In this document: positions 15,096 through 22,665 of the stretch, piece by piece
Layout: each line of letters starts with the position of its first letter
Numbering within the stretch: the first letter of the stretch is position 1
Assembly (NCBI GenBank): GCA_944383315.1
Contig: CALWPB010000006.1
Location: forward strand, 1-54,160
DNA: 54,160 nt
Reading direction: 5' to 3'
Source of the DNA: an uncultured Clostridia bacterium
GTDB lineage: Bacteria > Bacillota > Clostridia > Christensenellales > UBA1242
Position numbers and translations under genes: made by a program
The notes under the pieces: generated by a model
What the model was told of the DNA's origin: nothing
What the model saw: only the letters and a program-made list of their open reading frames with translations
Databases searched by the model: none

Positions 15096-15181
15096 TTGTA
15101 CTCCTTAACATAAAAATTGCGGGTTACTCGCTTGTTTTTGCAATATAGTATACAAAATTTGCAGTTATATATTTATAAATA

Positions 15182-15325
15182 GATGAAATCCTTCTGGCAG
15201 CATTTTATGCTGATATTCAACCGTCTCTGCGGGCTAGGCTCAGAATGCCTTCCCGCTTGCGAAAAGTCTGGCGCCAGTATACGTAACAATAAGAAACGGT
15301 TGTCCACGCCAGCCATAACCTTGAT
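15182..15325. repeat. Intergenic repeat (CAACCGTCTCTGCGGG family), copy 1
   Basis: The core 15217-15285 (TCAACCGTCTCTGCGGGCTA, then GGCTCAGAATGCC ... GTCTGGCG) matches 20996-21067 closely in order and spacing. CAACCGT (15218-15224) and ACGGTTG (about 15296-15302) form the outer inverted repeat. GATGAAATCCTTCTGG at the left recalls the AGATTCTTCG end of the other elements. It occupies the gap between dut and the Sel1 gene. Confidence 0.65.
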
Positions 15326-15367
15326 ATAATTCTTTGTATCAACGTAGCCAATGTGTAGTGCTGGCGG

Positions 15368-16171
15368 CTACATTTTCTTGACTGCGTTTTTGACTGCATC
15401 AACGGCGGGTTCAAAATTGAGTGCTAGACATTGATTGAGATAAAACTCAGCAAGTTTCCTATCTTGTGGAACGTTCTCCCCCCTAGACAATTCGATTGCA
15501 TACATAAACATTGCACGGGGCTCACCTTGTTCAGCAGCGGCACGAATAAGGTCCAGTGCTTTTTGCTTTTCTTCTGCCGTTTTGGCCGTGCGGAAATCAA
15601 CAACACCTTGTTCAAACTGCGCGTACTTGCAACCGTGTGTAACAGACCAAGCAAGTAATTTTTTGCCCTTTTCAACATTATATTCAACTATATCTTGCGC
15701 TTTTGTCATATGCATAGCGCCAACAAAATACACAGCGCAAGGCACTTTTTCGCGGGCAAGTTTATCAAAAATTTTAAAAGCCTTGTTTATATCCCCGCTA
15801 ATTCCTATTCCTAAAATAAGGCAATAAGCATATCTAAGTTGCGCGGTAACATTTCCCGCTTTTGCGGCTTTGCTGAGATAATTTACTCCGCCTGTTTTGT
15901 CCCCTTGAAAAAAGCGGTCTACTGAAAGATACAGCCAACTTTCTGCATCGTTGGTACTTTGCCAAACTTCTAGCGCGCTTTCTTTGTCTTGTGCTAAGCC
16001 TTGTCCCAAATAAAGAGCAAGTCCTAGTTTATTACATTCAGGGTTAGAAAGTTGAGTATAATTTTGAAGCAATTTAATAGGATTTTCTATTTCAACAAAA
16101 GGAAATGTACGCATTTCGCAAATGAAGCCTTGCACGTTTATTTCCATTATTTTTTGCTCTTGATTTTCCAT
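15368..16171 (-). CDS. Sel1-like repeat protein
   Basis: 267 aa. It contains several TPR-like Sel1 helical repeats: KLGLALYLGQGLAQDKESAL, then VTAQLRYAYCLILGIGISGD, GCKYAQFEQGVVDF, and AMFMYAIELSRGENVPQDRK. These usually mediate protein-protein contacts. There is no signal peptide, so it is cytoplasmic. It begins 10 bp after the dCMP deaminase stop and is almost certainly in the same operon, but a link in function is not evident. Confidence 0.75.
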   Translation of the reverse strand: MENQEQKIMEINVQGFICEMRTFPFVEIENPIKLLQNYTQLSNPECNKLGLALYLGQGLAQDKESALEVWQSTNDAESWLYLSVDRFFQGDKTGGVNYLSKAAKAGNVTAQLRYAYCLILGIGISGDINKAFKIFDKLAREKVPCAVYFVGAMHMTKAQDIVEYNVEKGKKLLAWSVTHGCKYAQFEQGVVDFRTAKTAEEKQKALDLIRAAAEQGEPRAMFMYAIELSRGENVPQDRKLAEFYLNQCLALNFEPAVDAVKNAVKKM

Positions 16172-16181
16172 ATTCACCTAC

Positions 16182-16625
16182 CTATAATTGTTCGAGTTGC
16201 ACTCCCGCTTCTTTTAGCAGTTGCAATGCAAATTTATCCGTGTATGGAGTGTGGTACACAATTCGCTTGATACCTACACTGATTATCCAGCGCGCACAAA
16301 TAGCGCAAGGGGTATGTGAAATGTAAATAGTTGCGCCACTCAAATCGCCGTGCTCTTTCAAAGCCTGCGAAATTGCGTTTTGCTCGGCACAGATTGAGTA
16401 GCAAAGTTCTTGGTGGGTGCCGCTCTCAATATTGTGTTGTTTGCGATAACAAACACCTTTATCTGTACAACTTTGCAAGGGTGTTGGTACTTTGTTGTAT
16501 CCCATTCCTAAAATATCTTCACCACGTGCCACCACTGCGCCGATTTGGCGTTCAGGGCGGACGCAATTTGTCCAAGTGCCAATAAGTTCGGCAAGTTGCA
16601 TAAAACGTTTATCCCAAATATTCAT
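16182..16625 (-). CDS. dCMP deaminase-like zinc enzyme
   Basis: 147 aa. Deaminates dCMP to dUMP (ComEB/dCMP deaminase family), feeding dTMP synthesis. The catalytic pair of motifs is SICAEQNAI and TPCAICARWII. In most family members the first is HAExNAI; here the zinc-ligand His is replaced by Cys, as in cytidine deaminases, giving an all-Cys zinc site with the proton-shuttle Glu kept. VRPERQIGAVVARGEDILGM and GVCYRKQHNIESGTHQELCY carry the extra residues typical of bacterial dCMP deaminases. AAAGGAGA precedes the ATG. First gene of a two-gene unit with the Sel1 protein. Confidence 0.85.
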   Translation of the reverse strand: MNIWDKRFMQLAELIGTWTNCVRPERQIGAVVARGEDILGMGYNKVPTPLQSCTDKGVCYRKQHNIESGTHQELCYSICAEQNAISQALKEHGDLSGATIYISHTPCAICARWIISVGIKRIVYHTPYTDKFALQLLKEAGVQLEQL

Positions 16626-16798
16626 AATATCTCCTTTTTATACAACAAAATAATATCAGTTACGCACAATAAATACAAGCAAATTAACCAAGATTATCAA
16701 AATTCAGTAATCTTAATTTATATTATTTAATAAACCGCTTTATTCTAGTACCAGCCAACACTAAGATTAGCAATCATATATAATTTGGGTAAAAGAAA

Positions 16799-16881
16799 GC
16801 GGAAGTCCCGAAATTTTGCGTCAACAAAATTTCGTGCTCCTGCTCACAGGAGCGAGCGCATACCGCGCTCGGGACTTCCGC
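16799..16881. repeat. 83-bp cloverleaf-like inverted repeat
   Basis: A perfect 12-bp closing stem, GCGGAAGTCCCG (16799-16810) with CGGGACTTCCGC (16870-16881), encloses three perfect hairpins: AAATTTTG/CAAAATTT (16811-16832), GCTCCTG/CAGGAGC (16836-16853) and GAGCGC/GCGCTC (16854-16870, sharing one base). The GC content is far above its surroundings. It lies 8 bp beyond the stop codon of the 16890-18158 lipoprotein gene. No poly-T tail suggests a plain terminator. Confidence 0.8.
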
Positions 16882-16889
16882 GTTGCTCG

Positions 16890-18158
16890 TTATTCAGTAA
16901 TATCAAATTGAAAGCCAATGTATGTGCTTACGTCTAAACGATAATTGTTTGTCGGACAATCTAATTGCAATTCAATACGATAATATCCTTCACTTGTAAT
17001 AGTGTCCACATAAGTATATTCTGCTGTTGCCTTGTTGCCAAATTTCATATTAATTACTGTGGTTACTTGATTGCAGTATGTTGCAGCATCACCGTAGAAT
17101 ACAATAGAAATACTAGCGCTAGTGTCAGTACTTGGAACAGATACAAGCACAATATTATCTATGCCTTGTTGCAGTTTAGTTTGAGTGTCTCCGTTTGTTG
17201 TAACAATAATATCAAAATCAACACCGAGTTCAAGTTGTTTAGACTCAACCACCATTTTGCGAGTTTGTGTAAATTCGTTTAAATTGTCGGTACTAATACC
17301 TTTTACGATTATATCATAAGTACCCGCATTGAGTTTAGCAAAAACTTCACCTTTTTCATTCGGGGTAATTTCAGTAGGCTGTTCGTCATTCAAGCCTTTA
17401 AAGTAATATTTTATATTGCTAGCATACTCAGCAGGCAAAGGGGCAGCGCCCAAGCCGCCTTGGTCGTCAAGACTCCAAGTCTTGCTCAAATCAAAAGTTT
17501 CGCCATAAGTTACGTGGTCAATACCTTGGAAATTGAAATAACCATTTGTAGCAAAAGAAAGGTAATCTGCTTTTTCTATTGTGTAATCAGCAACAATAGT
17601 TGTGTCGTTGTAGTTATCCCCACCATCAAAAGTAACACGCACTTGATACTTACCCGCATTTGTAGGAGCAGTTGCAGTGTATGTTGAGTCATCTGCGCCG
17701 TAAACTTTGTACGCAGTACCCGTAATACTCATTCCAGCAGGCAAAGCATTTTCGTCAATTAGCGAAACAGCCAAAGGCTCACCCGTATAAGTAGCATATA
17801 CATCGTGTGTATATGTCGGGATAAAGTCTGCAGGGTTTACCGTAACATTAAATGTACTTGTTTTGCCTGCATAAGTCATAACAATAGTAACTACTCCAGC
17901 CTTGTCAAAGTGTGTAATGCTCGGCTCTGCGTATTTTAGGTCAAATTTGTCAGTTGAGCCGTCTTCACGAGTAACAGTAAAAGCACCGCCCTCCAACTGC
18001 AAATCTTCGCCCACCACATAAGTTGTTTTGTCTGGCAATTCAGTAACTTTTATCCCTGTAACTTCGCGGCTACCACCGCACCCTGCAAGCATAACAGCCC
18101 CAACAAGCAACAAGCAAAGGCACACCGCATAAGACAAGTTTTTGGCTAAAGTGTTCAT
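16890..18158 (-). CDS. Surface lipoprotein with Ig-like (Big_3) and MBG-type domains
   Basis: 422 aa. A signal peptide ending in lipobox MLAGC (Cys about residue 27). Residues about 33-110 form a bacterial Ig-like group 3 domain (KTTYVVGEDLQLEGGAFTVT ... GKTSTFNVTV). Residues about 115-200 form an MBG-like beta domain (YTGEPLAVSL ... TNAGKYQVRVTFDGGDNYND ... YTIEKADY). The last ~200 residues are beta-rich and unassigned. A membrane-anchored extracellular adhesion or scaffold-type protein; ligand unknown. AGGGGG precedes the ATG. Monocistronic, with a cloverleaf repeat right behind it. Confidence 0.75.
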   Translation of the reverse strand: MNTLAKNLSYAVCLCLLLVGAVMLAGCGGSREVTGIKVTELPDKTTYVVGEDLQLEGGAFTVTREDGSTDKFDLKYAEPSITHFDKAGVVTIVMTYAGKTSTFNVTVNPADFIPTYTHDVYATYTGEPLAVSLIDENALPAGMSITGTAYKVYGADDSTYTATAPTNAGKYQVRVTFDGGDNYNDTTIVADYTIEKADYLSFATNGYFNFQGIDHVTYGETFDLSKTWSLDDQGGLGAAPLPAEYASNIKYYFKGLNDEQPTEITPNEKGEVFAKLNAGTYDIIVKGISTDNLNEFTQTRKMVVESKQLELGVDFDIIVTTNGDTQTKLQQGIDNIVLVSVPSTDTSASISIVFYGDAATYCNQVTTVINMKFGNKATAEYTYVDTITSEGYYRIELQLDCPTNNYRLDVSTYIGFQFDITE

Positions 18159-18428
18159 AATTTCCCCCTATTTTTCCTTAGTATGCGTAATTTAAACAAA
18201 ATTATCACGCGTTTTAAATAACGCAAACTAGCATATTTAATCATATTATATCTAAACATTCGCAATTTTACAAACGATTTTATCACTTTTAGACAAAAAA
18301 ATAAAAAATAATTGCCAAAAAATTCGCAATAAATAGCCGTAAATTGTTTGTAAAATAGTTGATAAATTGAAACAATAAAAATAAATGGTTGTTGGTGATA
18401 CAATAGTGCATTTTATTAATAATAAAAA
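18159..18428. other. AT-rich gene-free stretch
   Basis: Part of the ~430-bp gap between the lipoprotein and surface-protein genes. AT-rich with a few short inverted repeats such as GCGTTTTAAATAACGC, and no credible ORF. The promoter of the 18158 gene must lie here. Confidence 0.5.
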
Positions 18429-18453
18429 ACAAGCAATACTGAAATCGCTTGTT
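18429..18453 (-). terminator. Terminator downstream of the surface-protein gene
   Basis: AACAAGC (18429-18435) and GCTTGTT (18447-18453). On the minus strand TTTTTATT follows the stem. It lies just past the fold-back element. Confidence 0.6.
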
Positions 18454-18459
18454 CAAAAT

Positions 18460-18593
18460 ATTAGAGTTAGTAGATAATGTGCTAGATACTAGGAGCATGC
18501 CAAAAATCGCAAGGGCGCGTATAGATTAATACGCAACCGCGCGATTTATTGGCTCGCGACGACGTAGATAGTATATTAGATGCTAACTCTATA
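18460..18593. repeat. Multi-arm fold-back element (AGATACTAGGAGCAT family), copy 1
   Basis: Outer arms TAGAGTTAG (18462-18470) and CTAACTCTA (18583-18591), then AGATACTA against TAGTATAT, AAATCGC against GCGATTT, and an inner GCGTAT/ATACGC hairpin (about 18517-18534). The phrases TAGATACTAGGAGCAT and GCGACGACGTAGATAG recur, with changes, in the elements at 45940-46246. The distal stop codon of the surface-protein frame (18589-18591) lies in the right arm. Confidence 0.7.
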
Positions 18594-18735
18594 CAAAATC
18601 GTCTGTTTGTCCATTGTCCGTTTGGCTATTCATATCATTTTGATTTTCAATAGGGGTAAAGCGGGCTATTATTATTTTATTTTGCACTTGTGATAGCGCT
18701 AAATCTGTTGAAAGTTCTGTACTGATTGGGGTTTA
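18589..18735 (-). pseudogene. Stranded 3' end of the surface-protein frame beyond an in-frame TAA
   Basis: After the TAA at 18733-18735 the same frame stays open for 47 more codons to a TAG at 18589. These encode TPISTELSTDLALSQVQNKI, then IIARFTPIENQ. Joined to the preceding GWYIMGE this completes the last extracellular repeat, since the other copies end in -TVSADSTLTAIFG or -TVTGNALVTAIFE. The TAA therefore cuts the final repeat. It is either a nonsense mutation or a site of readthrough. Confidence 0.65.
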
Positions 18736-20658
18736 TTCGCCCATTATGTACCAGCCTAAAAATTTATAACCTTTATATGCTACCGCACTCACGTGCATAG
18801 TTGTGGCGTCATTTTCGTCATAGCCAGACATACGCACTTCACCGCCATTTTCCGCAACTACTGCCACTCCACCCGCCACACTACTACCAAATATAGCAGT
18901 GAGTGTACTGTCTGCGCTAACTGTATATGTAAGCGGGTTTGCGGTGTACCGCTGCCCTGTGGCTGAATCTAGCCAATACAAAAAGGCATAACTTGCACTA
19001 GATATAGCATAGAGATTGGATATTTGCGTGCCGCTATCTTGTATTACTTGGGTACTTGTGATTAGGGAGTTGTTATATAATATTTTGCCGTAGTTCTCGC
19101 TGTTTGTGGTTATGGTAGTTGTTGGAAGTTTTTCAAAGATTGCAGTTACTAGCGCATTGCCAGTTACGGTAAATCTATAAGGATTGGCGGTTGGCTCCCC
19201 GCTATCATACTGATTATTTCCGTTTGTGTCCCAGCCTACAAATTTATAATTAGAATTAGTTAAATTTGCGGTTAGTGTGGCTTGAGTACCTTGTTGATAC
19301 GAGCCCCCGCCTGATACTGTGCCTGCTCCTGCTGGATAAACATCGGTTGTAACCGTGTACATTATTGGTTTAAATACAGCGGTGTAGGTATCATTGCCTG
19401 AAACAGTGATTGTATAAGTTGGCTCTGTGGATACTTGTACTCCATTACGTTGCCAACAAACAAATTGATAATTTGGATTTGGGGTAGCGGTTACTGAAAG
19501 TGTAGAACCTTCATAATATGTGCCACCGTTTGTTGATACGGTACCATAGGTTGTATTATTTGAATTCACTGAAATTGTATAACTAGGTATTGCCGCTTCT
19601 AATGCGGAAAGTGAGAGATGAGCGGCAGGACGGACGCCGAGGCTAAAGCTCACATCGTAGCAGTAAGCGGAGCCCGAGGAGTTCACTAGCATCACATTGC
19701 GGTTAAAGCCAGAGTTGCCGGAGCGCAGCCAGCAATAGTTACTGTCACCGCTACTACTTGAACTAGACGTGCCTGTATCCAATCTAGTTGTGCTAAACGC
19801 ACGGTCAGTGGCAGATAAGCCCCATAGACCATTGTTTACTTGCGCACTCCCACCTGATGTTTGATTGAATACTTCTACACTACTTGGTATCCAAAACTTG
19901 TCGTTGTATGGTGGATTTGTACTATCCCACAAGTTTTGTGCCCAACCAGTATATTTACCGCTATAACTTTTTAATCCATTGTGGTGGTCATAGTTACTAC
20001 TACTATATGTATATACATCTTCTGTCTGTGTGGCTTGCCAAGTTGCACTCGCTTCATTTGGTGAACGAACTATTGTGCTGAAATTGTTCAATTTAGCGGC
20101 TATTAGGTCATATATATTATTTGTTACGTCCCTTAGTACTGATTTGGAATAGTTACTATGGTCTGAATAAGGGGCATTACCTGAATAATCTGAAAATGGA
20201 CTTGAAGTTGATACATTAACCCCACTATCATTATAATCACTAACGGTGTAATTTTTTATCATCCAAATTGTTAAATAACCATTACGAGCATATACCGCTT
20301 GCCAAGTGATTGGCTTACTTGTATCCATTACGCCACTTGGTGATACATAATACCCCATATTAAAGATAAAACTGTTTGTTGCGGTTACTCCTGCGTTGTC
20401 TGCTATTTTTGGGCTCTTATACTCTGCGCCGTCTGTTACAAAGTCTAGTTTGTTTAAAAAGTCCGTAACTGCACTTGTATTTATAGTGCCGTTTGTATTA
20501 TACAAGTTACCGCTAACACTTAGGGTAGTTTGTGTAGTTGCGTTTGCATTATTTATGTGATTTATGATTAAGTATGTACCGCTACCGATTAAAGTACCTG
20601 CCATAAAGACCAATGCGACTATTAGGCTTATTAGCCTTGCTTTTGGGGTGATTTGCAT
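18733..20658 (-). CDS. Cell-surface protein with DUF6273-like and InlB-type beta repeats
   Basis: 641 aa. An N-terminal membrane anchor/signal (LISLIVALVFMAGTLIGSGT). A domain at about 35-350 ends in NYCWLRSGNSG ... SFSLGVRPAAHLSL, the pattern of DUF6273 domains of gut Firmicutes. Four divergent InlB B-type repeats follow, marked by GYKFLGW/NYKFVGW/NYQFVCW and closing TAVF/TAIF motifs. Extracellular, likely adhesive. An AGGAG ribosome site precedes the ATG. The last repeat is cut by an in-frame TAA; see 18589-18735. It is divergent from the small XRE gene at 20751, with palindromic boxes between them. Confidence 0.75.
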   Translation of the reverse strand: MQITPKARLISLIVALVFMAGTLIGSGTYLIINHINNANATTQTTLSVSGNLYNTNGTINTSAVTDFLNKLDFVTDGAEYKSPKIADNAGVTATNSFIFNMGYYVSPSGVMDTSKPITWQAVYARNGYLTIWMIKNYTVSDYNDSGVNVSTSSPFSDYSGNAPYSDHSNYSKSVLRDVTNNIYDLIAAKLNNFSTIVRSPNEASATWQATQTEDVYTYSSSNYDHHNGLKSYSGKYTGWAQNLWDSTNPPYNDKFWIPSSVEVFNQTSGGSAQVNNGLWGLSATDRAFSTTRLDTGTSSSSSSGDSNYCWLRSGNSGFNRNVMLVNSSGSAYCYDVSFSLGVRPAAHLSLSALEAAIPSYTISVNSNNTTYGTVSTNGGTYYEGSTLSVTATPNPNYQFVCWQRNGVQVSTEPTYTITVSGNDTYTAVFKPIMYTVTTDVYPAGAGTVSGGGSYQQGTQATLTANLTNSNYKFVGWDTNGNNQYDSGEPTANPYRFTVTGNALVTAIFEKLPTTTITTNSENYGKILYNNSLITSTQVIQDSGTQISNLYAISSASYAFLYWLDSATGQRYTANPLTYTVSADSTLTAIFGSSVAGGVAVVAENGGEVRMSGYDENDATTMHVSAVAYKGYKFLGWYIMGE

Positions 20659-20693
20659 AGATTTGTACTCCTATTTTTGTTTTTTATATTTTA

Positions 20694-20727
20694 TCCTACA
20701 TTTTGTAGGAAGTCAACAAAATGTAGG
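20694..20727. promoter_or_regulatory. Operator-like palindromes between the surface-protein and XRE genes
   Basis: TCCTACATTTTGTAGGA (20694-20710) is a palindrome, and ACATTTTGT (20698-20706) pairs with ACAAAATGT (20717-20725). A half site, ATGTAGG, ends at 20727. The boxes overlap a possible XRE promoter, TCAACA - 17 bp - TATAAA, whose -10 lies about 10 bases before the ATG at 20751. Placement suits control of both divergent genes. Confidence 0.55.
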
Positions 20728-20750
20728 CAAGATTTTATAAAATTGTTTCT

Positions 20751-20960
20751 ATGAAAAACAACACATTTGGCATAAATCTCAAAACTTTAAGGCAACTAAA
20801 AAACATTTCCCAACGCAAACTCGGTGATGACCTAAATGTTTGCAATCAAACGATTAGTTTTTGGGAAAATGGCAGCCGCGAGCCTGACCTAGACACCTTG
20901 ATACAAATTGCGGAATATTTTGATGTTTCGCTCGACTCCCTACTACTTGATAAAATTTGA
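20751..20960 (+). CDS. Small XRE-family regulator
   Basis: 69 aa, a single Cro/CI HTH: FGINLKTLRQLKNISQRKLG, then DDLNVCNQTISFWENGSREP with the recognition helix, then LIQIAEYFDVSLDSLL. No ribosome site precedes the ATG, and the -10 candidate is only about 10 bases upstream, so the mRNA may be nearly leaderless. Divergent from the surface-protein gene with shared palindromic boxes, so likely a local repressor. Confidence 0.85.
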   Translation: MKNNTFGINLKTLRQLKNISQRKLGDDLNVCNQTISFWENGSREPDLDTLIQIAEYFDVSLDSLLLDKI

Positions 20961-20981
20961 GATAATTCAAAAAATAAAGCG

Positions 20982-21112
20982 GAATAGATTCTTCGTCAAC
21001 CGTCTCTGCGGGTAGGGCTCAGAATGCCTATTTGCGTCAAGCAAATAGTCTGGCGGTAGTGTACGCTATATAAGAATGCAGATATTCCCGACAGCCAGAC
21101 AAACTAATATTG
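20982..21112. repeat. Intergenic repeat (AGATTCTTCG / CAACCGTCTCTGCGGG family), copy 2
   Basis: GGAATAGATTCTTCGTCAAC then CGTCTCTGCGGGTAGGGCTC and AGAATGCC ... GTCTGGCGG. It joins the AGATTCTTCG end of the 11876 and 37205 elements to the CAACCGTCTCTGCGGG core of the 15217 element, showing that they belong to one mosaic family. Confidence 0.65.
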
Positions 21113-21130
21113 CCCTGTGCGGGCTTTTTT
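21112..21130 (+). terminator. Weak terminator-like hairpin
   Basis: GCCC (21112-21115), a 5-nt loop, GGGC (21121-21124) and six Ts. The stem is short, so strength is uncertain. It would end transcription from the XRE gene at 20751. Confidence 0.4.
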
Positions 21131-21154
21131 ATTTTTATTACATTTTACCCCCCG

Positions 21155-21354
21155 TTCCCTAATAGTATTTATTTCGGTTAAATTTTAGCAAAATATTCCC
21201 TAATAAGTCAAACAAATTCCCTAATTATGTTGTCGAAAACTGTAAAATTATGTAAATATTCTCTAATAGTATCCAAAAATTCCCCAAAAATATGTATAAT
21301 ATGGCAAAAGTTGTAAAATTAATTCCTTAATAGTTAATACAAAATTCCTAAAAT
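21155..21354. repeat. Phased array of seven TTCCCTAATA boxes upstream of an XRE gene
   Basis: Boxes start at 21155, 21196, 21217, 21259, 21280, 21323 and 21345 (TTCCCTAATA, with 0-4 changes each, weakest at the last). Start-to-start distances are 41, 21, 42, 21, 43 and 22 bp, all within 1 bp of a multiple of 21, i.e. two helical turns. From 21196 on, the array is a degenerate 63-bp tandem unit with two boxes each. It directly precedes the XRE gene at 21394 and fills most of a 430-bp gap. Confidence 0.7.
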
Positions 21355-21393
21355 ATAGTAAACTTTATATAAAAATAAAAGGAATAACTACCT

Positions 21394-21759
21394 ATGACAA
21401 AGTTAGACGAGCGCGAAATTATACATCGAATTTGGTATTTTAGGGACAAGGCAAAAATCAGCGGGCGCGACCTGAGTCTAACATTAGGTAAGAGCGAAAA
21501 TTACATAAAGAAATTGGAGTGCCACGATTTCGGGCTAACTACCAAAATGCTTTGCGAGATTTTGGATGCTTTACACATTACACCCGAACAATTTTTTAGC
21601 CCAGACTATCAAAATTACGATATGAACAACGAACTTAGCCAAATAATAGACGGTATCCCCGCGCCAGAACGGGAAGCCCTGCTCAAATATTTGCGCATTG
21701 TGTACCATCTAGACCAAAATCAAGAATTGCGCGTTGTATCTATAAACTCTCGTAAATAA
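21394..21759 (+). CDS. XRE-family regulator downstream of the phased box array
   Basis: 121 aa. N-terminal HTH at about 10-65: RIWYFRDKAKISGRDLSLTL, then GKSENYIKKLECHDFGLTTK, then LDALHITPEQFF. This is the LGKSxxYI subtype of clostridial XRE proteins. The C-terminal part (IDGIPAPEREALLKYLRIVY) resembles the tail of such regulators. AAAGGA precedes the ATG. The adjoining TTCCCTAATA boxes are the obvious candidate binding sites, which would make it strongly autoregulated. Confidence 0.8.
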   Translation: MTKLDEREIIHRIWYFRDKAKISGRDLSLTLGKSENYIKKLECHDFGLTTKMLCEILDALHITPEQFFSPDYQNYDMNNELSQIIDGIPAPEREALLKYLRIVYHLDQNQELRVVSINSRK

Positions 21760-21810
21760 TGAAAAGATTTAAGATGTTTGTATTAAGATTGATTTAAGCA
21801 AAAAAAAATA

Positions 21811-21840
21811 AAGAATAGTGTAGTCCGCACTATTCTTTTT
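21811..21840 (+). terminator. Terminator of the XRE gene at 21394
   Basis: AAGAATAGTG (21811-21820) pairs with CACTATTCTT (21828-21837), followed by Ts. Confidence 0.75.
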
Positions 21841-21988
21841 ATATCTATTGATTTATCAAATTAATTTGTATTGGAAATTACAAATTTTATCTTACTTTTA
21901 TTATATTTTTTATATAATTTAATTAAAAATATACCCTAATGTTAGTTTCGAAATGATGGGCACTTGCAATAGCATCACTACAAAAACA

Positions 21989-22010
21989 AAAAAGCCCGTT
22001 TGGACTTTTT
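21989..22010 (-). terminator. Terminator of the 79-aa membrane protein gene
   Basis: On the minus strand AAAAAGTCC pairs with GGGCTTTTT (one G-U pair) around AAAC, followed by further Ts. It lies 14 bp past the stop codon. Confidence 0.65.
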
Positions 22011-22023
22011 GTTATTACTTACA

Positions 22024-22263
22024 TTAGGCAAGTACTGTGGGTTTCTTGTAAACAATTACACAAATAAGGTCGATAAGCCAGCAGATAACACTACCAGGGA
22101 TAATCCACAATATACCAATTACCCACATTAGCACATTGTTTTGGGACAAGCCTTTTACGATACGATAAATACCGTAAATCCAGTTAAGTACTGGTAGACA
22201 GAAAATTAATTTTACTATCCAAGGCAAGTCATCCATTGCAGAAACAAAACCGTTCTTAGCCAT
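22024..22263 (-). CDS. Small membrane protein (79 aa)
   Basis: Two transmembrane segments (about 15-35, IVKLIFCLPVLNWIYGIYRI, and about 45-70, VLMWVIGILWIIPGSVICWL), with a charged N-terminus and YKKP at the C-terminus. AAAGGAGA precedes the ATG. Resembles short clostridial membrane proteins that flank housekeeping genes; no function can be assigned. Single-gene unit. Confidence 0.7.
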   Translation of the reverse strand: MAKNGFVSAMDDLPWIVKLIFCLPVLNWIYGIYRIVKGLSQNNVLMWVIGILWIIPGSVICWLIDLICVIVYKKPTVLA

Positions 22264-22433
22264 AATCTCTCCTTTTTAAATTAGCACAGAGGCAAACTCC
22301 AAAATATGCAGTTTTCCTACATATATAGATTATACTACTATTTTATTAATTTGTCGACCAAATATTCCGTTTTTTCAAAAATTGACATTTTTTGCAAGTT
22401 TGGCTAATACTGTGTACACTAAAACAACAGCGA

Positions 22434-22560
22434 AACGGGGCGGGCGCGCCTATTTTCGCGGGAATGTGGCGGGAATGCTGATATGAGCGGTTTTATTTCG
22501 CGAAAATAGGGCGAGCGCGAAAGCGCGCGCTAGTGCGTGCCACGCACGCGCGCCCTATTA
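22434..22560. repeat. GC-rich nested inverted repeat upstream of dnaN
   Basis: A G/C island of about 125 bp in AT-rich DNA. CCTATTTTCGCG (22449-22460) pairs with CGCGAAAATAGG (22499-22510). AATAGGGCG (about 22505 on) pairs with CGCCCTATT near 22551-22559, sharing bases with the first arm, so two alternative folds exist. GCGCG/CGCGC and GTGCGTG/CACGCAC make smaller hairpins. It ends about 105 bp before the dnaN start codon. The rest of the 22264-22665 gap is AT-rich. Confidence 0.7.
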
Positions 22561-22665
22561 TTTCAAGATTATCAAAATTCTACAAAAATTTTAACGCGGG
22601 CGACTTGTAATTTTCGGCAAACTTTGTTATAATTCGGTAAACAAATTTACTAACGAGGTGGAAAA

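Noticed and set aside
18733..20658. Variable protein of a diversity-generating retroelement
   Set aside because: The domain with GVRPA looks like DUF6273, and no reverse transcriptase or template repeat exists in the window.
21155..21354. CRISPR array
   Set aside because: The repeats are 10 bp, imperfect and spaced in 21-bp steps; there are no 25-40-bp repeats or unique spacers and no cas genes.
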